DNA from: Streptomyces exfoliatus
Lineage (GTDB): Bacteria; Actinomycetota; Actinomycetes; Streptomycetales; Streptomycetaceae
DNA length: 64,000 nucleotides
Reading direction: 5' to 3'
Assembly: GCF_000725545.1 (NCBI RefSeq)
Contig: NZ_JNZP01000006.1
Span: 180,882-244,881, forward strand
In this document: positions 8,566 to 18,738 of the stretch, one piece after another
How the letters are laid out: the number at the start of each line of letters is the position of its first letter
How positions within the stretch are numbered: position 1 is the stretch's first letter
The notes under the pieces: generated by a model
The model's database searches: none
Told to the model about the DNA's origin: nothing
Seen by the model: the letters and a program-made list of their open reading frames with translations, nothing else
Made by a program: the position numbers and the translations under genes

Positions 8566-10084
8566 AGGAGGCGGGAGCGGCCAGCTTCTGCACCCAGACC
8601 GTGCCGTCGGGGCCCGGCGCGGAGGCCACTCCGGTGTCGCGGTAGCGGCAGTCGAGCATGTTCTCCTCGTGCTGCGCGCCGTCCCTCCAGTCGTCGACGA
8701 CGGACGCCGGGTCGGACCTGCCGCGGTCCAGGTTCTCGGCCCAGGCGCTCCAGTCGTAGCCGGCGGCGGTGATCCGGGCGTCCGCGAAGTCGCCCTCCGG
8801 GCTGGCGTGGCCGTAGTAGCCACGCGCCGCCATGTCGCGGGCGTATCCGCGGGCCGCCTCGGTGAGGCGCGGGTCGATCCGCAGCGGCGCGCAACCTGCC
8901 TGCGTCCGGAGCCGGTTGACCAGTTTGGTGAGGCGTTCCTCGGCGGTCGGCGGCGGAGTGGGGCGGGCGGTGCGGCGGGGCGCCGGCGGGGTGGTCGTGG
9001 GGGCGGGCGCGGCGACGGTGGCGGCCGGTGCGGGGGTCGTGGGTGCCGGGGTGCGGGTCGCGGGTGGGGCGGCGGCCGGCGCGGCGGGCGTCAAGCGGGT
9101 GTGCGGTTCCTCCGGTACGAGGAGGGCGGCCGCGCCGAGTACGACGAGGACCGCCGCTCCGGTGATCCCGGCGCGGCGGAGCGGTGTCGCGCGGGCTGGG
9201 GTCTCGATGGCGACGGGTCCGGGCCCTTCGCCGCCCCCGGCCGCGAGGGCGTCGCCGTTCCCGGCCGCGAGGGAGACCGGTTCGAGGACGTCGCCGTTCC
9301 CGAAGGCGACGGCGAGCGGGGGTACCAGGCCGATGCCGACGAGGAGACCCTCGACGGGGGCGAGGCCGCGGCGGCCCGTCACGCGGGCGGTGCAGGCTGC
9401 GCAGGTCCGCAGATGGCGGGCGACGCGCTTGCGCCAGAGCGGGGAGGGGCGGCCGTCCCAGGCCGTGACGGTCTCGGCGAGGGCGGGGCACATCGGCAGG
9501 GCGTCGAGGGCGCGGACGACGGCCCGGCCGGTTTCGAGGCGTTCCTTCATCCGCTGGACGCGGACGGCGGCGTGCTGCGGGGAGATCCCGCCGAGGCCCT
9601 CGGCGAGTTCGGCGCGGGTCAGTTCCCCCGCAGCCTCCAGCCACCACAGGGCGAGGAGTTCGCGGTCGTCCTCGTCGAGCCAGCGGGTGGCGCGGGCCAC
9701 GTCGCGGCGCTGTCCTGAGAGGCCGAGCCGGAGGATGGTGACCTCGGTGAAGTCGCCGTCCGGATCGGCGAGGTCCGCGGCGTGGTCGAGGCCGGGCACG
9801 GGTGCCTGCTGGCGTTCGCGCCAGCGGCGCCGTATCCCGTTCATGGCGATGGCGACGAGCCAGGAGCGGAAGCGTGCCGGGTCCCGGAGACCGGTCAGGC
9901 CGTCCAGGGCGCGGACCATCGTCTCCTGGACGATGTCGTCGGTGTCGGCGTGGCCGTCGAGGGCCCGGCCGACGATGTTGTGGACGAGGGGCAGGTACGC
10001 GCGTACCAGTGCGTCCCTGGCGTGCGCGTCACCGGCCCTGGCCGCCTCCACCAGTGCGGTGGTGCGGCGCTCGTCGCTGTGCAT
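8564..10084 (-). CDS. ECF-like sigma factor fused to zinc-finger, TM segment and extracellular CAP domain
   Basis: A 506-residue fusion. Residues 22-92 form sigma region 2 (LVRAYLPLVHNIVGRAL, DTDDIVQETMVRALDGL, RFRSWLVAIAMNGIRRRW). Residues 128-192 form region 4, with a helix-turn-helix (LTRAELAEGLGGISPQHAAVRVQRMKE, split by a Gly-rich turn). Residues 199-235 resemble an anti-sigma zinc finger (HLRTCAAC). A hydrophobic stretch at 305-324 is followed by a Pro/Ala/Thr linker (331-380) and a CAP domain (385-506: YYGHASPEG, WAENLDRG). The sigma domain would be tethered to the membrane with the CAP domain outside. Sigma factors with C-terminal membrane extensions are known in actinobacteria; a CAP domain as sensor is unusual. 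GGGAG precedes the ATG at 10084. Confidence 0.85.
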   Translation of the reverse strand: MHSDERRTTALVEAARAGDAHARDALVRAYLPLVHNIVGRALDGHADTDDIVQETMVRALDGLTGLRDPARFRSWLVAIAMNGIRRRWRERQQAPVPGLDHAADLADPDGDFTEVTILRLGLSGQRRDVARATRWLDEDDRELLALWWLEAAGELTRAELAEGLGGISPQHAAVRVQRMKERLETGRAVVRALDALPMCPALAETVTAWDGRPSPLWRKRVARHLRTCAACTARVTGRRGLAPVEGLLVGIGLVPPLAVAFGNGDVLEPVSLAAGNGDALAAGGGEGPGPVAIETPARATPLRRAGITGAAVLVVLGAAALLVPEEPHTRLTPAAPAAAPPATRTPAPTTPAPAATVAAPAPTTTPPAPRRTARPTPPPTAEERLTKLVNRLRTQAGCAPLRIDPRLTEAARGYARDMAARGYYGHASPEGDFADARITAAGYDWSAWAENLDRGRSDPASVVDDWRDGAQHEENMLDCRYRDTGVASAPGPDGTVWVQKLAAPAS

Positions 10085-10156
10085 GGATCTGCTCCCTCGT
10101 CCCTGCTCCGGGTCCCCGTCGTCAGGAGACCCGTGGGCGGGAGAGGGATAACACTT

Positions 10157-10447
10157 TCACACCGGTGGTACGGGCACGGACGGGACCGTGGCCCTGTTGC
10201 CCTGCCGGACGGCTTCCACGACGGCGTCGTGGAAATCTCGGCTCTCCTCCTCCGTCGCGCACGGAACGGGACTGCCCGACATGGTGAACCAGTCGGACGC
10301 GCCGCTGTACTGCACGGCCACGCGTGCTTCGCCCTCGGCCCAGGTCGTGTGCACGGTCACATCGCCCGTGAGAGCGCCGGCCTCGTCGGTCAGCACCCCA
10401 CCTCGCCCGGTGTAGACACCGGCGGTCGTCCAAGATGCCCAGCTCAT
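10157..10447 (-). CDS. Hypothetical protein (96 aa)
   Basis: A small soluble protein that I do not recognise. It begins [13 protein letters not shown] at ATG 10447. A beta-rich middle ([22 protein letters not shown]) is followed by an acidic helix ([19 protein letters not shown]) and a Pro/Val tail. Codon use fits the neighbourhood. The ribosome site is weak (GGATGG), and an in-frame start at 10483 is possible. It ends about 70 bases before the sigma-CAP gene on the same strand, so the two could be co-transcribed. Confidence 0.6.
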   Translation of the reverse strand: MSWASWTTAGVYTGRGGVLTDEAGALTGDVTVHTTWAEGEARVAVQYSGASDWFTMSGSPVPCATEEESRDFHDAVVEAVRQGNRATVPSVPVPPV

Positions 10448-10490
10448 CCATCCAGGTTCACACCCGAACGGCGGATGCGCCACCGACGGG

Positions 10491-10525
10491 ACCGCCCCGG
10501 CCGGAGGAGTTCCGGCCGGGGCGGT
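10491..10525 (-). terminator. Strong hairpin terminator after idh
   Basis: A perfect 15-bp stem, ACCGCCCCGGCCGGA with TCCGGCCGGGGCGGT, around a 5-base loop, directly downstream of the idh stop at 10542. There is no long T-run, as is common for Streptomyces terminators. Confidence 0.75.
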
Positions 10526-10541
10526 TCGGTACGCGCGCCGG

Positions 10542-12791
<2,250 letters not shown>

Positions 12792-12811
12792 CTATGCGAG
12801 ATTGCTCGACA

Positions 12812-13885
12812 TCAAGATATCTCGTGATCGTGGTCCTCGGTAAAGGGGCCCACGAGCTCGCCGTCCCCGGGCGCTCCGGCGGCTTCCACGAAGGGGCCGC
12901 CGAGGCGGTACGGGCTGGGGGCGCCGTCCAGCTCGACGCGGCGGAGCAGTCCGAGCAGGAGCAGTCCCGTCGCGGCGGTCACGCCCGCGGCGAGCGCCTG
13001 GCCGCAGCGGTGGGCGAGCCGCAGCTCGGCCGGGTCGTAGGGGGCGGTGGCGGGCAGGGCGAGGGTGTCGCCGAGCAGCCAGAACCCGGCGCCGAGTCCG
13101 GCGGCGGCGAGGATGCCGAGGGGCACCGTCGCGGGGAGGCCGCGCAGGGCGGCTCCGCGCCGGGCGCCGGGACGCACCTTGCCCTTGCGGGCGAGGAAGG
13201 CGAGGAGGCCACAGTGGACGGCGAGGACGACCAGGGCGGCGGCGATGACGTCACCGGGCCGGTGCCGGCCGGCCGCGATGGTGTGGGCGCCGACGGCGAC
13301 GGCCCAGAGCGTGCCGGCGCCGACGGCGAGGCCGCGCAGCCGGTAGGGGACGACGAGGGTGAGGCCGAAGGCGATGCCCAGGGCGAGCGTGGTCTGGGCG
13401 CTGGGGAAGCCGCTCGGGACGAGCGCACCGCCGGTGTCGAGGAGCCGGGGGCGGGGCGCGTACCGCTGGAGCAGTCCGGTGACGGCGAGCGCGGTGACGA
13501 CCGCTCCCGCGGCGGCCCCGGTGAGCGCGTACCGCTTGCGTATGAGGCCGACGGCGAGCAGCAGGACGCATCCGGCGACCAGGGAGACGGTGGTGAGCCC
13601 GGCGAGTGAGGGGTGCTCGCGGAGCAGGGTGGCGGCGGCCGTGTCGGCGCGCCGGCCGGTCACGGCGGCGTCGCCCCAGCGGCGGCCGGTGGCGGTGAGC
13701 ACGAGGCCCGCGTAGACGACCGTGAGGACGAGGACGGCCCCGAGGCAGGCACGCCGGGTCCGGGTGCGGACGCGGGTGATGAACGAGCCGGCCGCCTCAC
13801 CTGCCACGGCGGCGTACCACCAGGTGTCACCGGTCTCCAGCGGCCTCTGCGAGCCGCCCGCGCGGTACCTGTCGTAGGAAGCCAT
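12812..13885 (-). CDS. PAP2-superfamily membrane protein with altered phosphatase motif
   Basis: A 357-residue protein with about eight membrane segments. A PAP2-like signature is present: YAPRPRLL (motif 1), PSGFPSAQTTL in place of the PSGH motif 2, and AAGRHRPGDVIAAAL as a motif 3-like His/Asp element. In active lipid phosphatases motif 2 ends in His; here Phe occupies that place, so catalysis is uncertain. The C-terminus (RRVELDGAPSPYRLGGPF) is cytoplasmic and unrecognised. ATG 13885 was chosen because upstream residues are low-complexity Arg/Gly sequence. It may follow the small membrane protein at 13951 in one transcript. Confidence 0.75.
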   Translation of the reverse strand: MASYDRYRAGGSQRPLETGDTWWYAAVAGEAAGSFITRVRTRTRRACLGAVLVLTVVYAGLVLTATGRRWGDAAVTGRRADTAAATLLREHPSLAGLTTVSLVAGCVLLLAVGLIRKRYALTGAAAGAVVTALAVTGLLQRYAPRPRLLDTGGALVPSGFPSAQTTLALGIAFGLTLVVPYRLRGLAVGAGTLWAVAVGAHTIAAGRHRPGDVIAAALVVLAVHCGLLAFLARKGKVRPGARRGAALRGLPATVPLGILAAAGLGAGFWLLGDTLALPATAPYDPAELRLAHRCGQALAAGVTAATGLLLLGLLRRVELDGAPSPYRLGGPFVEAAGAPGDGELVGPFTEDHDHEIS

Positions 13886-13950
13886 GCCCCGATTCGAACC
13901 CACACCCGGCGGACCCGCCCGCTGGACGCACCCGAACGACACGCCGAGGC

Positions 13951-14241
13951 TCAGAGGTCCTGGCGCGGGCGCTGGGCGAGGACCAGGAGGACGAGGCCGC
14001 AGACGAGGGCCAGGACGGTGACGACACCCAGGCCGGTGCTCACGGCCCGGTCGTCGGCGAGCTGTCCGGCCGCCTGGAACGCGAACGCCGCCGCGAACGC
14101 CAGCTGGCCCCAGCCGTGCGGCGCCGTCCGGTACACGCGCCGCCGCTGCCACGCCACGATCCAGCCGGTGCGCAGCGCCGCCACACCGGAGATCGCGAAA
14201 AGCAGCGCCAGCGCGCCGGGTATGACGACGTACCAGTCCAT
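13951..14241 (-). CDS. Small three-span membrane protein
   Basis: A 96-residue protein with three hydrophobic stretches: WYVVIPGALALLFAISGVAAL, QLAFAAAFAFQAAGQLA and VVTVLALVCGLVLLVLAQ, separated by a basic loop (WQRRRVYRTAPHGW). No family recognised with confidence. ATG 14241 follows AGGGGCC. It lies 65 bases upstream of the PAP2-like gene on the same strand, so the two are probably expressed together. Confidence 0.7.
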   Translation of the reverse strand: MDWYVVIPGALALLFAISGVAALRTGWIVAWQRRRVYRTAPHGWGQLAFAAAFAFQAAGQLADDRAVSTGLGVVTVLALVCGLVLLVLAQRPRQDL

Positions 14242-14404
14242 GGTGGCCCCTTGTCCTCCCGGCTCCCTGCCGGAACGCGGCGCGATCATGCCACAGCGCG
14301 ATGACGCGAGGAGGTACGGGCACGGCAGCACGACCCGTACGGCGGGAACGCCGTGCGCGTCGGCGCCATATGGCGGAGCGCCCCGGGCGGCCGGGCGGGC
14401 GGAG

Positions 14405-15439
14405 TCAGGAGGAGGCGCGGACCACGAGTTCCGTGGGGAGCATCCGGCGGGGCTGCTCGTCCGGGTCGCTGGGGGCCGCGATCTCCTGGAGGAGCAGCCG
14501 GGCCATGGTGCGGCCCATCTCCTCGATGGGCTGGCGGACGCTGGTCAGCGGGGGGTCCATGTGACGGGCCACGGCCGAGTCGTCGACGCCGACGAGGGCG
14601 ACGTCCTCGGGGACGCGGCGGCCCGCCTCGCGCAGGACGCCCCGCGCGCCGGCGGCCATCACGTCGGAGGCGGCGAAGACGGCGTCCAGGTCGGGCCTGC
14701 GGTCCAGGAGTTCCCGCATGGCGCGGCGGCCGCCCTCCTCGGTGAAGTCGCCGGTGGCGACGAGCGCCTCGTCGGCGGCGAGGCCGGACTCGGCCAGGCC
14801 CTGGCGGTAGCCGTCGAGGCGGCAGCGGGCGACGTACATGTCGAGGGGGCCTGTGATGGTGGCGATGCGCTGCCGGCCGCGCGCGGCGAGGTGGGCGACG
14901 GCGGTCCGGCCGGCGCCGGTGTTGTCGGAGTCGACGAAGGCGACGCGTTCGTCCTCGGTGCGGCGGCCGTTGAGGACGGCGGGCAGGCCGAGGGCACGGA
15001 CCTGGTCGGGCAGTGGGTCGGCGCCGTGGACGGAGACGAGGAGGACGCCGTCGACACGCTGGGCGGCGAGGTACTGCTCGAAGCGCTGCCGTTCCTGTTC
15101 GCTGCGGATCAGGGTGAGCAGCAACTGCTTGTCCGCGTCGGCGAGTTCGCTGCTGACGCCACGGATGATGTCGAGGAAGTACGGCTCGGCGAAGAGTCGT
15201 GCCTCGGTCTCGGGGATGACGAGGGCGACGGCGTCGGTGCGGCTGCCCGCCAGGGCGCGGGCGGCCCTGTTGGGGACGTAACCGAGTTCGGCGACGGCCT
15301 GTTCGACGGCGGCCTTGGCCTGTTCGCTCACCCGGGGGGAGCCGTTGATGACCCGGGAGACCGTGCCGCGGCCGACTCCGGCTCGCGCCGCGACCTCCTC
15401 CAGGGTGGGCCTGCCGGTCTGCCGCCCGCTCACCGCCAT
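14405..15439 (-). CDS. LacI family transcriptional regulator
   Basis: A 344-residue repressor with the LacI helix-turn-helix and hinge (PTLEEVAARAGVGRGTVSRVING, then LGYVPNRAARALAGSRT) followed by a periplasmic-binding-protein-like effector domain ending in the usual PPLTSVRQPIEEMG. Ligands of this family are mostly sugars; none can be assigned because no sugar transport or catabolic gene is adjacent. GGGGAG seven bases upstream supports ATG 15439. No membrane or extra domain is present, and the length is standard. Confidence 0.93.
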   Translation of the reverse strand: MAVSGRQTGRPTLEEVAARAGVGRGTVSRVINGSPRVSEQAKAAVEQAVAELGYVPNRAARALAGSRTDAVALVIPETEARLFAEPYFLDIIRGVSSELADADKQLLLTLIRSEQERQRFEQYLAAQRVDGVLLVSVHGADPLPDQVRALGLPAVLNGRRTEDERVAFVDSDNTGAGRTAVAHLAARGRQRIATITGPLDMYVARCRLDGYRQGLAESGLAADEALVATGDFTEEGGRRAMRELLDRRPDLDAVFAASDVMAAGARGVLREAGRRVPEDVALVGVDDSAVARHMDPPLTSVRQPIEEMGRTMARLLLQEIAAPSDPDEQPRRMLPTELVVRASS

Positions 15440-15523
15440 GCCGCTTCTCCCCTCGGGCCCGCCGCCCCGCCTGCGTGTGGACGCGAACCTATCAGGCGGG
15501 CGGCGCGCCCCCGGGGGATCGAC

Positions 15524-15853
15524 TCAGGCGCCGGTCGGGGCGAGCTCGGCCATGGCGCCCCAGCCCTGCTGCGGCACCTCGACGTTGATGATCTCGGGGG
15601 TGGTGGCGATGGCGCCGGCCATGGCCGCGAGCCCGGCGGCGAAGTGCGGGGAGGCGACGTGGGCGGCGCCGGCCTCGGCGTCGGCGAAGGCCTCCAGGAG
15701 GACGAAGACGTTCGGGTCGTCGACACCGCGGGACCAGTCGAAGAACAGGTTGCCGGGCTCCTCGCGGGTGGCGCGGGTGAAGTCGGCGACCAGGTCGAGC
15801 CAGCGGTCGGCGTGGTCGGGGCGGGCGGTGAAGCGGACGGCGATGAAGATCAT
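15524..15853 (-). CDS. Antibiotic-biosynthesis-monooxygenase (ABM) fold protein, YgiN-like
   Basis: A 109-residue single-domain protein with the ABM ferredoxin-like pattern: IFIAVRFTARPDHADRWLDLVADF, EEPGNLFFDWSRGVDDPNVFVLLEAFAD, and SPHFAAGLAAMAG. Members include quinol monooxygenases and small dimeric enzymes of unknown substrate. It lies 47 bases after the IclR gene on the same strand and is probably co-transcribed with it; no ribosome site is visible at ATG 15853. Assignment of the fold is secure, the reaction is not. Confidence 0.82.
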   Translation of the reverse strand: MIFIAVRFTARPDHADRWLDLVADFTRATREEPGNLFFDWSRGVDDPNVFVLLEAFADAEAGAAHVASPHFAAGLAAMAGAIATTPEIINVEVPQQGWGAMAELAPTGA

Positions 15854-15899
15854 GCGGTCAGCGTGCGGGGCGCCGCGGGGTCGCGGCCAGCCGGCCGGG

Positions 15900-16658
15900 T
15901 CAGGATTCCGGCAGGGCCGGAAAGTCCGGCACGGCGCGGGTGAGCGCGGCCCGGATCTCGCCCTGGCGCCGCCCGAAGTCGGCGGTGGGCAGGGACACGG
16001 ACAGGGCGTGCACGATGCCGTCGCCGCGCTCGGGCAGCGCCACGGCGAGACAGGTGTACGCGAGGTCGGCCTCGCCCACCGACACGGCGAACCCCTGGCC
16101 GCGGACCCGGTCGACCTCGGCCTCGAAGCGAGCGGCGCTGGTGATCGTGCGCTCGGTGAAGCGCGCCATGCCGTGCTCGGCCAGGTAGCGGCGGCGCAGC
16201 GGTCGCGGCAGCGCGGCGAGCAGCGCCTTTCCGTGGGCGGTCGCGTGGGCGCGGTCCTCGGGGCCCGGGGTGAAGGGGTGGGCGGTGTCGGTGACGGGTG
16301 CTGTGGTGTCGACGACGGTGATCAGGCCGTCGCGGTAGGCGGTGTGGTACGCCTCCGCTCCGGTGGCCCTTCGCAGTCGGCCGAGGAGTTCGCCCGTTCC
16401 GGCGCCGAGGCCGTGGTGCCGCTGGTGGGAGCGGTGCAGGGCGGGGACGCGGGGCCCGGGGGCGTACCCCTCGGTGGTGCGGACGAGGTAGCCGCGCGCG
16501 AGCAGCGGGCCGGTGACGTGGTAGACGGTCGAGAGGGCGCAGCCGAGCCGCCGGGCGAGGGCCTTGGCGCCGAGGGGCCGGTCGGCGTCGGCGACGGCGT
16601 CGAGGACGGCGAGGGCCCGGTCGACGGACTGGGGCCCGGGGCTCGGGTGGGCAGGCAT
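15900..16658 (-). CDS. IclR family transcriptional regulator
   Basis: A 252-residue IclR regulator: N-terminal winged helix (SVDRALAVLDAVADADRPLGAKALARRLGCALSTVYHV is the helix-turn-helix region) and a C-terminal effector domain with HATAHGKALLAALP and the terminal VAVSVGEADLAYTCLAVALPE-like segment. Family members usually sense small aromatic or carbonyl metabolites. The start ATG at 16658 has no Shine-Dalgarno but is preceded by TAAGCT and exactly six bases, so the transcript is probably leaderless. The ABM protein just downstream is the likely co-regulated partner. Confidence 0.9.
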   Translation of the reverse strand: MPAHPSPGPQSVDRALAVLDAVADADRPLGAKALARRLGCALSTVYHVTGPLLARGYLVRTTEGYAPGPRVPALHRSHQRHHGLGAGTGELLGRLRRATGAEAYHTAYRDGLITVVDTTAPVTDTAHPFTPGPEDRAHATAHGKALLAALPRPLRRRYLAEHGMARFTERTITSAARFEAEVDRVRGQGFAVSVGEADLAYTCLAVALPERGDGIVHALSVSLPTADFGRRQGEIRAALTRAVPDFPALPES

Positions 16659-16664
16659 CGTTCC

Positions 16665-16670
16665 AGCTTA
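16665..16670 (-). promoter_or_regulatory. -10 element of a likely leaderless promoter for the IclR gene
   Basis: TAAGCT (TANNNT) on the minus strand, six bases before the ATG at 16658, with no Shine-Dalgarno between. Same geometry as the promoters at 4514-4519 and 39333-39338. Confidence 0.45.
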
Positions 16671-16834
16671 GGACCGGTGCGTGCGGGGCCTGGCCCCAGG
16701 CGTCGGAGGACGCTCCGTACCCGCTCCGAAGCCCTCCGTATCCCCGCAGGTCACAGGGCCTTTATGTGCATAAGACACTCTATCGGCGTACCGTCGAGTG
16801 GATCCCCCAGACCCTCGACGCCCCGGGAGAGCGT

Positions 16835-18571
16835 GTGCCCCGCTCCAGGACCGACCGTGCCCCGACGCCCCGCGAGGGGCGCCGTCCGCGTCTGCGGACG
16901 GCGGCCATCGCGACGGGTGTGGTCGCCGTCGCCGCGGGCGGCCTGTACGTGGCGGGCCTGCTCACCGCCGGCGAGGACATATCCGCCGGTACGCGGGTGG
17001 CCGGCGTGGACATAGGTGGGATGAGCCGCGCTCAGGCCGAGGCCAGGCTGGCGGCGGAGGCCCCGGCCGCGTGGAGCGCCCCGATACCGGTGAAGGTCGG
17101 CGACCACGCCACGACCGTGGAGCCGGCCTCCGCCGGTCTGACGGTGGACCTGGCGAAGACCGCCGATCTGGCGGCCGACCCCTCCCGTGACCCCTTCACC
17201 GTCATCGGGCGGCTCTTCTCGTCCGGCGAGCGGGAGATCAGGCCGGTCCTCGCGTACGACGCGGACAAGACGCGGGCGGCCGTCGCCGGTCTCGCCAAGA
17301 AGAACGACCGCGCGGTGCGCGAGGGTTCCGTCGCCTTCCGCGAGGGCAAGGCCGTCGCCACCCGGCCGGTGACGGGCCAGAAGCTGGACGCCGGGCGGGC
17401 CGCCGAGACCCTGCGCGCGGCCTACCCGGCCACGGGTTCGGCGCCCGTGGTCCTGCCCGTCACCACCACCGAACCGAAGCTGCCCGCCGCGGAGGTGGAC
17501 CGCTTCCTCGACTCGTACGCCGAGCCCGCCGTCTCCGGCCCCGTGACGCTCACGGCGGGCTCCGAGCGGCTGCGGATCGCCCCCGCCACGCTCGGCGACC
17601 ACCTCACGGTGAAGGCCGAGAACGGCCGGCTCGACGCCGCCCTCGACGCCGAGGCGCTGCTGCGGGACCCGGACGTGGCCCGGCCGCTCGCCTCACTGAC
17701 CGGCGCGCCCGTGGAGGCGAGCCTCGGGGTCCGGGACGGCAAGGCCGTGGTGGAGTCGGAGGGCCGGCCGGGGCACGAGGTGACCGCGAAGGCCCTCGGC
17801 GACGCCGTGCGCCCGCTGCTCACCAGGACGGGCGAGGCGGCCCGTACGGCTCCGGTGGCCACGACGGTCACCCAGCCCCAGCTGACCGCCGACTCCCTCG
17901 CCCGCCTCGGCATCACCGAGCAGATGTCGACGTTCACGGTGGACTTCCCGTCGGCGCCCTACCGGACGACGAACATCGGCCGGGCCGCCGAGCTCATCAA
18001 CGGCTCGATCGTGCAGCCCGGCCAGGTGTGGAGCTTCAACAGGACGGTCGGCGAGCGCACCCCGGACAACGGCTTCGTCGACGGCACGATGATCCTCGAC
18101 GGTCAGTACCGGTCGGGACCCGGCGGCGGTGTGTCGGCCATGGCCACCACCGTCTTCAACGCCATGTTCTTCGCCGGGGTGAAGCCCGTCGAGTACGGCG
18201 CCCACTCCTTCTACATCGAGCGCTACCCGGCCGGCCGCGAGGCGACCGTCGCCTGGGGCTCGCTCGACCTGAAGTTCCGCAACGACTCCGGCAAGCCGAT
18301 CTACATCAAGGCGAGCGCCACGGACTCCTCGGTCACGGTGAGCTTCCTCGGCACGAAGAAGTACGACTCCGTCGAGGCGGTCGCCGGCCCGCGCACGAAC
18401 CTCAAGGAACCCGCCAAGCGCGAGGGCACCGGCGAGGCCTGTGTGCCGCAGCCGCCCCTGGAGGGCTTCGACATCTCGGTGGACCGGGTGTTCAAGGACG
18501 GCGGCGCCGAGGTCAAGCGCGAGACCTTCAAGACCCACTACACCCCGCGCGACGAGGTGACCTGCGAGTGA
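16835..18571 (+). CDS. VanW family protein, membrane-anchored
   Basis: A 578-residue protein: basic N-terminus, one membrane segment (AAIATGVVAVAAGGLYVAGLL), a VAGVDIGGMSRAQAEARL segment typical of the putative peptidoglycan-binding repeats that precede VanW, a second such repeat, and a C-terminal VanW domain (TTNIGRAAELINGSIVQPG, WSFNRTVGERTPDNGF, GPGGGVSAMATTVFNAMFFAG). Most VanW domains have Cys after GGGV/I; here it is Ser. The domain is extracytoplasmic and of unknown activity, probably linked to the cell wall. GTG 16835 has GGGAGA just upstream; a longer start at 16766 lacks a site. Confidence 0.88.
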   Translation: MPRSRTDRAPTPREGRRPRLRTAAIATGVVAVAAGGLYVAGLLTAGEDISAGTRVAGVDIGGMSRAQAEARLAAEAPAAWSAPIPVKVGDHATTVEPASAGLTVDLAKTADLAADPSRDPFTVIGRLFSSGEREIRPVLAYDADKTRAAVAGLAKKNDRAVREGSVAFREGKAVATRPVTGQKLDAGRAAETLRAAYPATGSAPVVLPVTTTEPKLPAAEVDRFLDSYAEPAVSGPVTLTAGSERLRIAPATLGDHLTVKAENGRLDAALDAEALLRDPDVARPLASLTGAPVEASLGVRDGKAVVESEGRPGHEVTAKALGDAVRPLLTRTGEAARTAPVATTVTQPQLTADSLARLGITEQMSTFTVDFPSAPYRTTNIGRAAELINGSIVQPGQVWSFNRTVGERTPDNGFVDGTMILDGQYRSGPGGGVSAMATTVFNAMFFAGVKPVEYGAHSFYIERYPAGREATVAWGSLDLKFRNDSGKPIYIKASATDSSVTVSFLGTKKYDSVEAVAGPRTNLKEPAKREGTGEACVPQPPLEGFDISVDRVFKDGGAEVKRETFKTHYTPRDEVTCE

Positions 18572-18738
18572 CCCGCGCCCGCTCCGGCCGGACCGGCGCG
18601 CACCCGCGCTGACGGAAGGGTGTCTTCCCCCATGGCGGGGGCATGACTCCGGAGCACGGCCCACCAGGGGGTATCCGGCCCCGATCCGCCGGACACCCCC
18701 TGAGCCAGGGCCGCCCCTCACCCCCTCGGAGGCACGCC

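Noticed and set aside
13880..13905. GATTCGAACC resembles a tRNA T-loop on the minus strand.
   Set aside because: The flanking bases do not form a T-stem, and no acceptor or anticodon stem is present; it is the 5' region of the PAP2-like gene.
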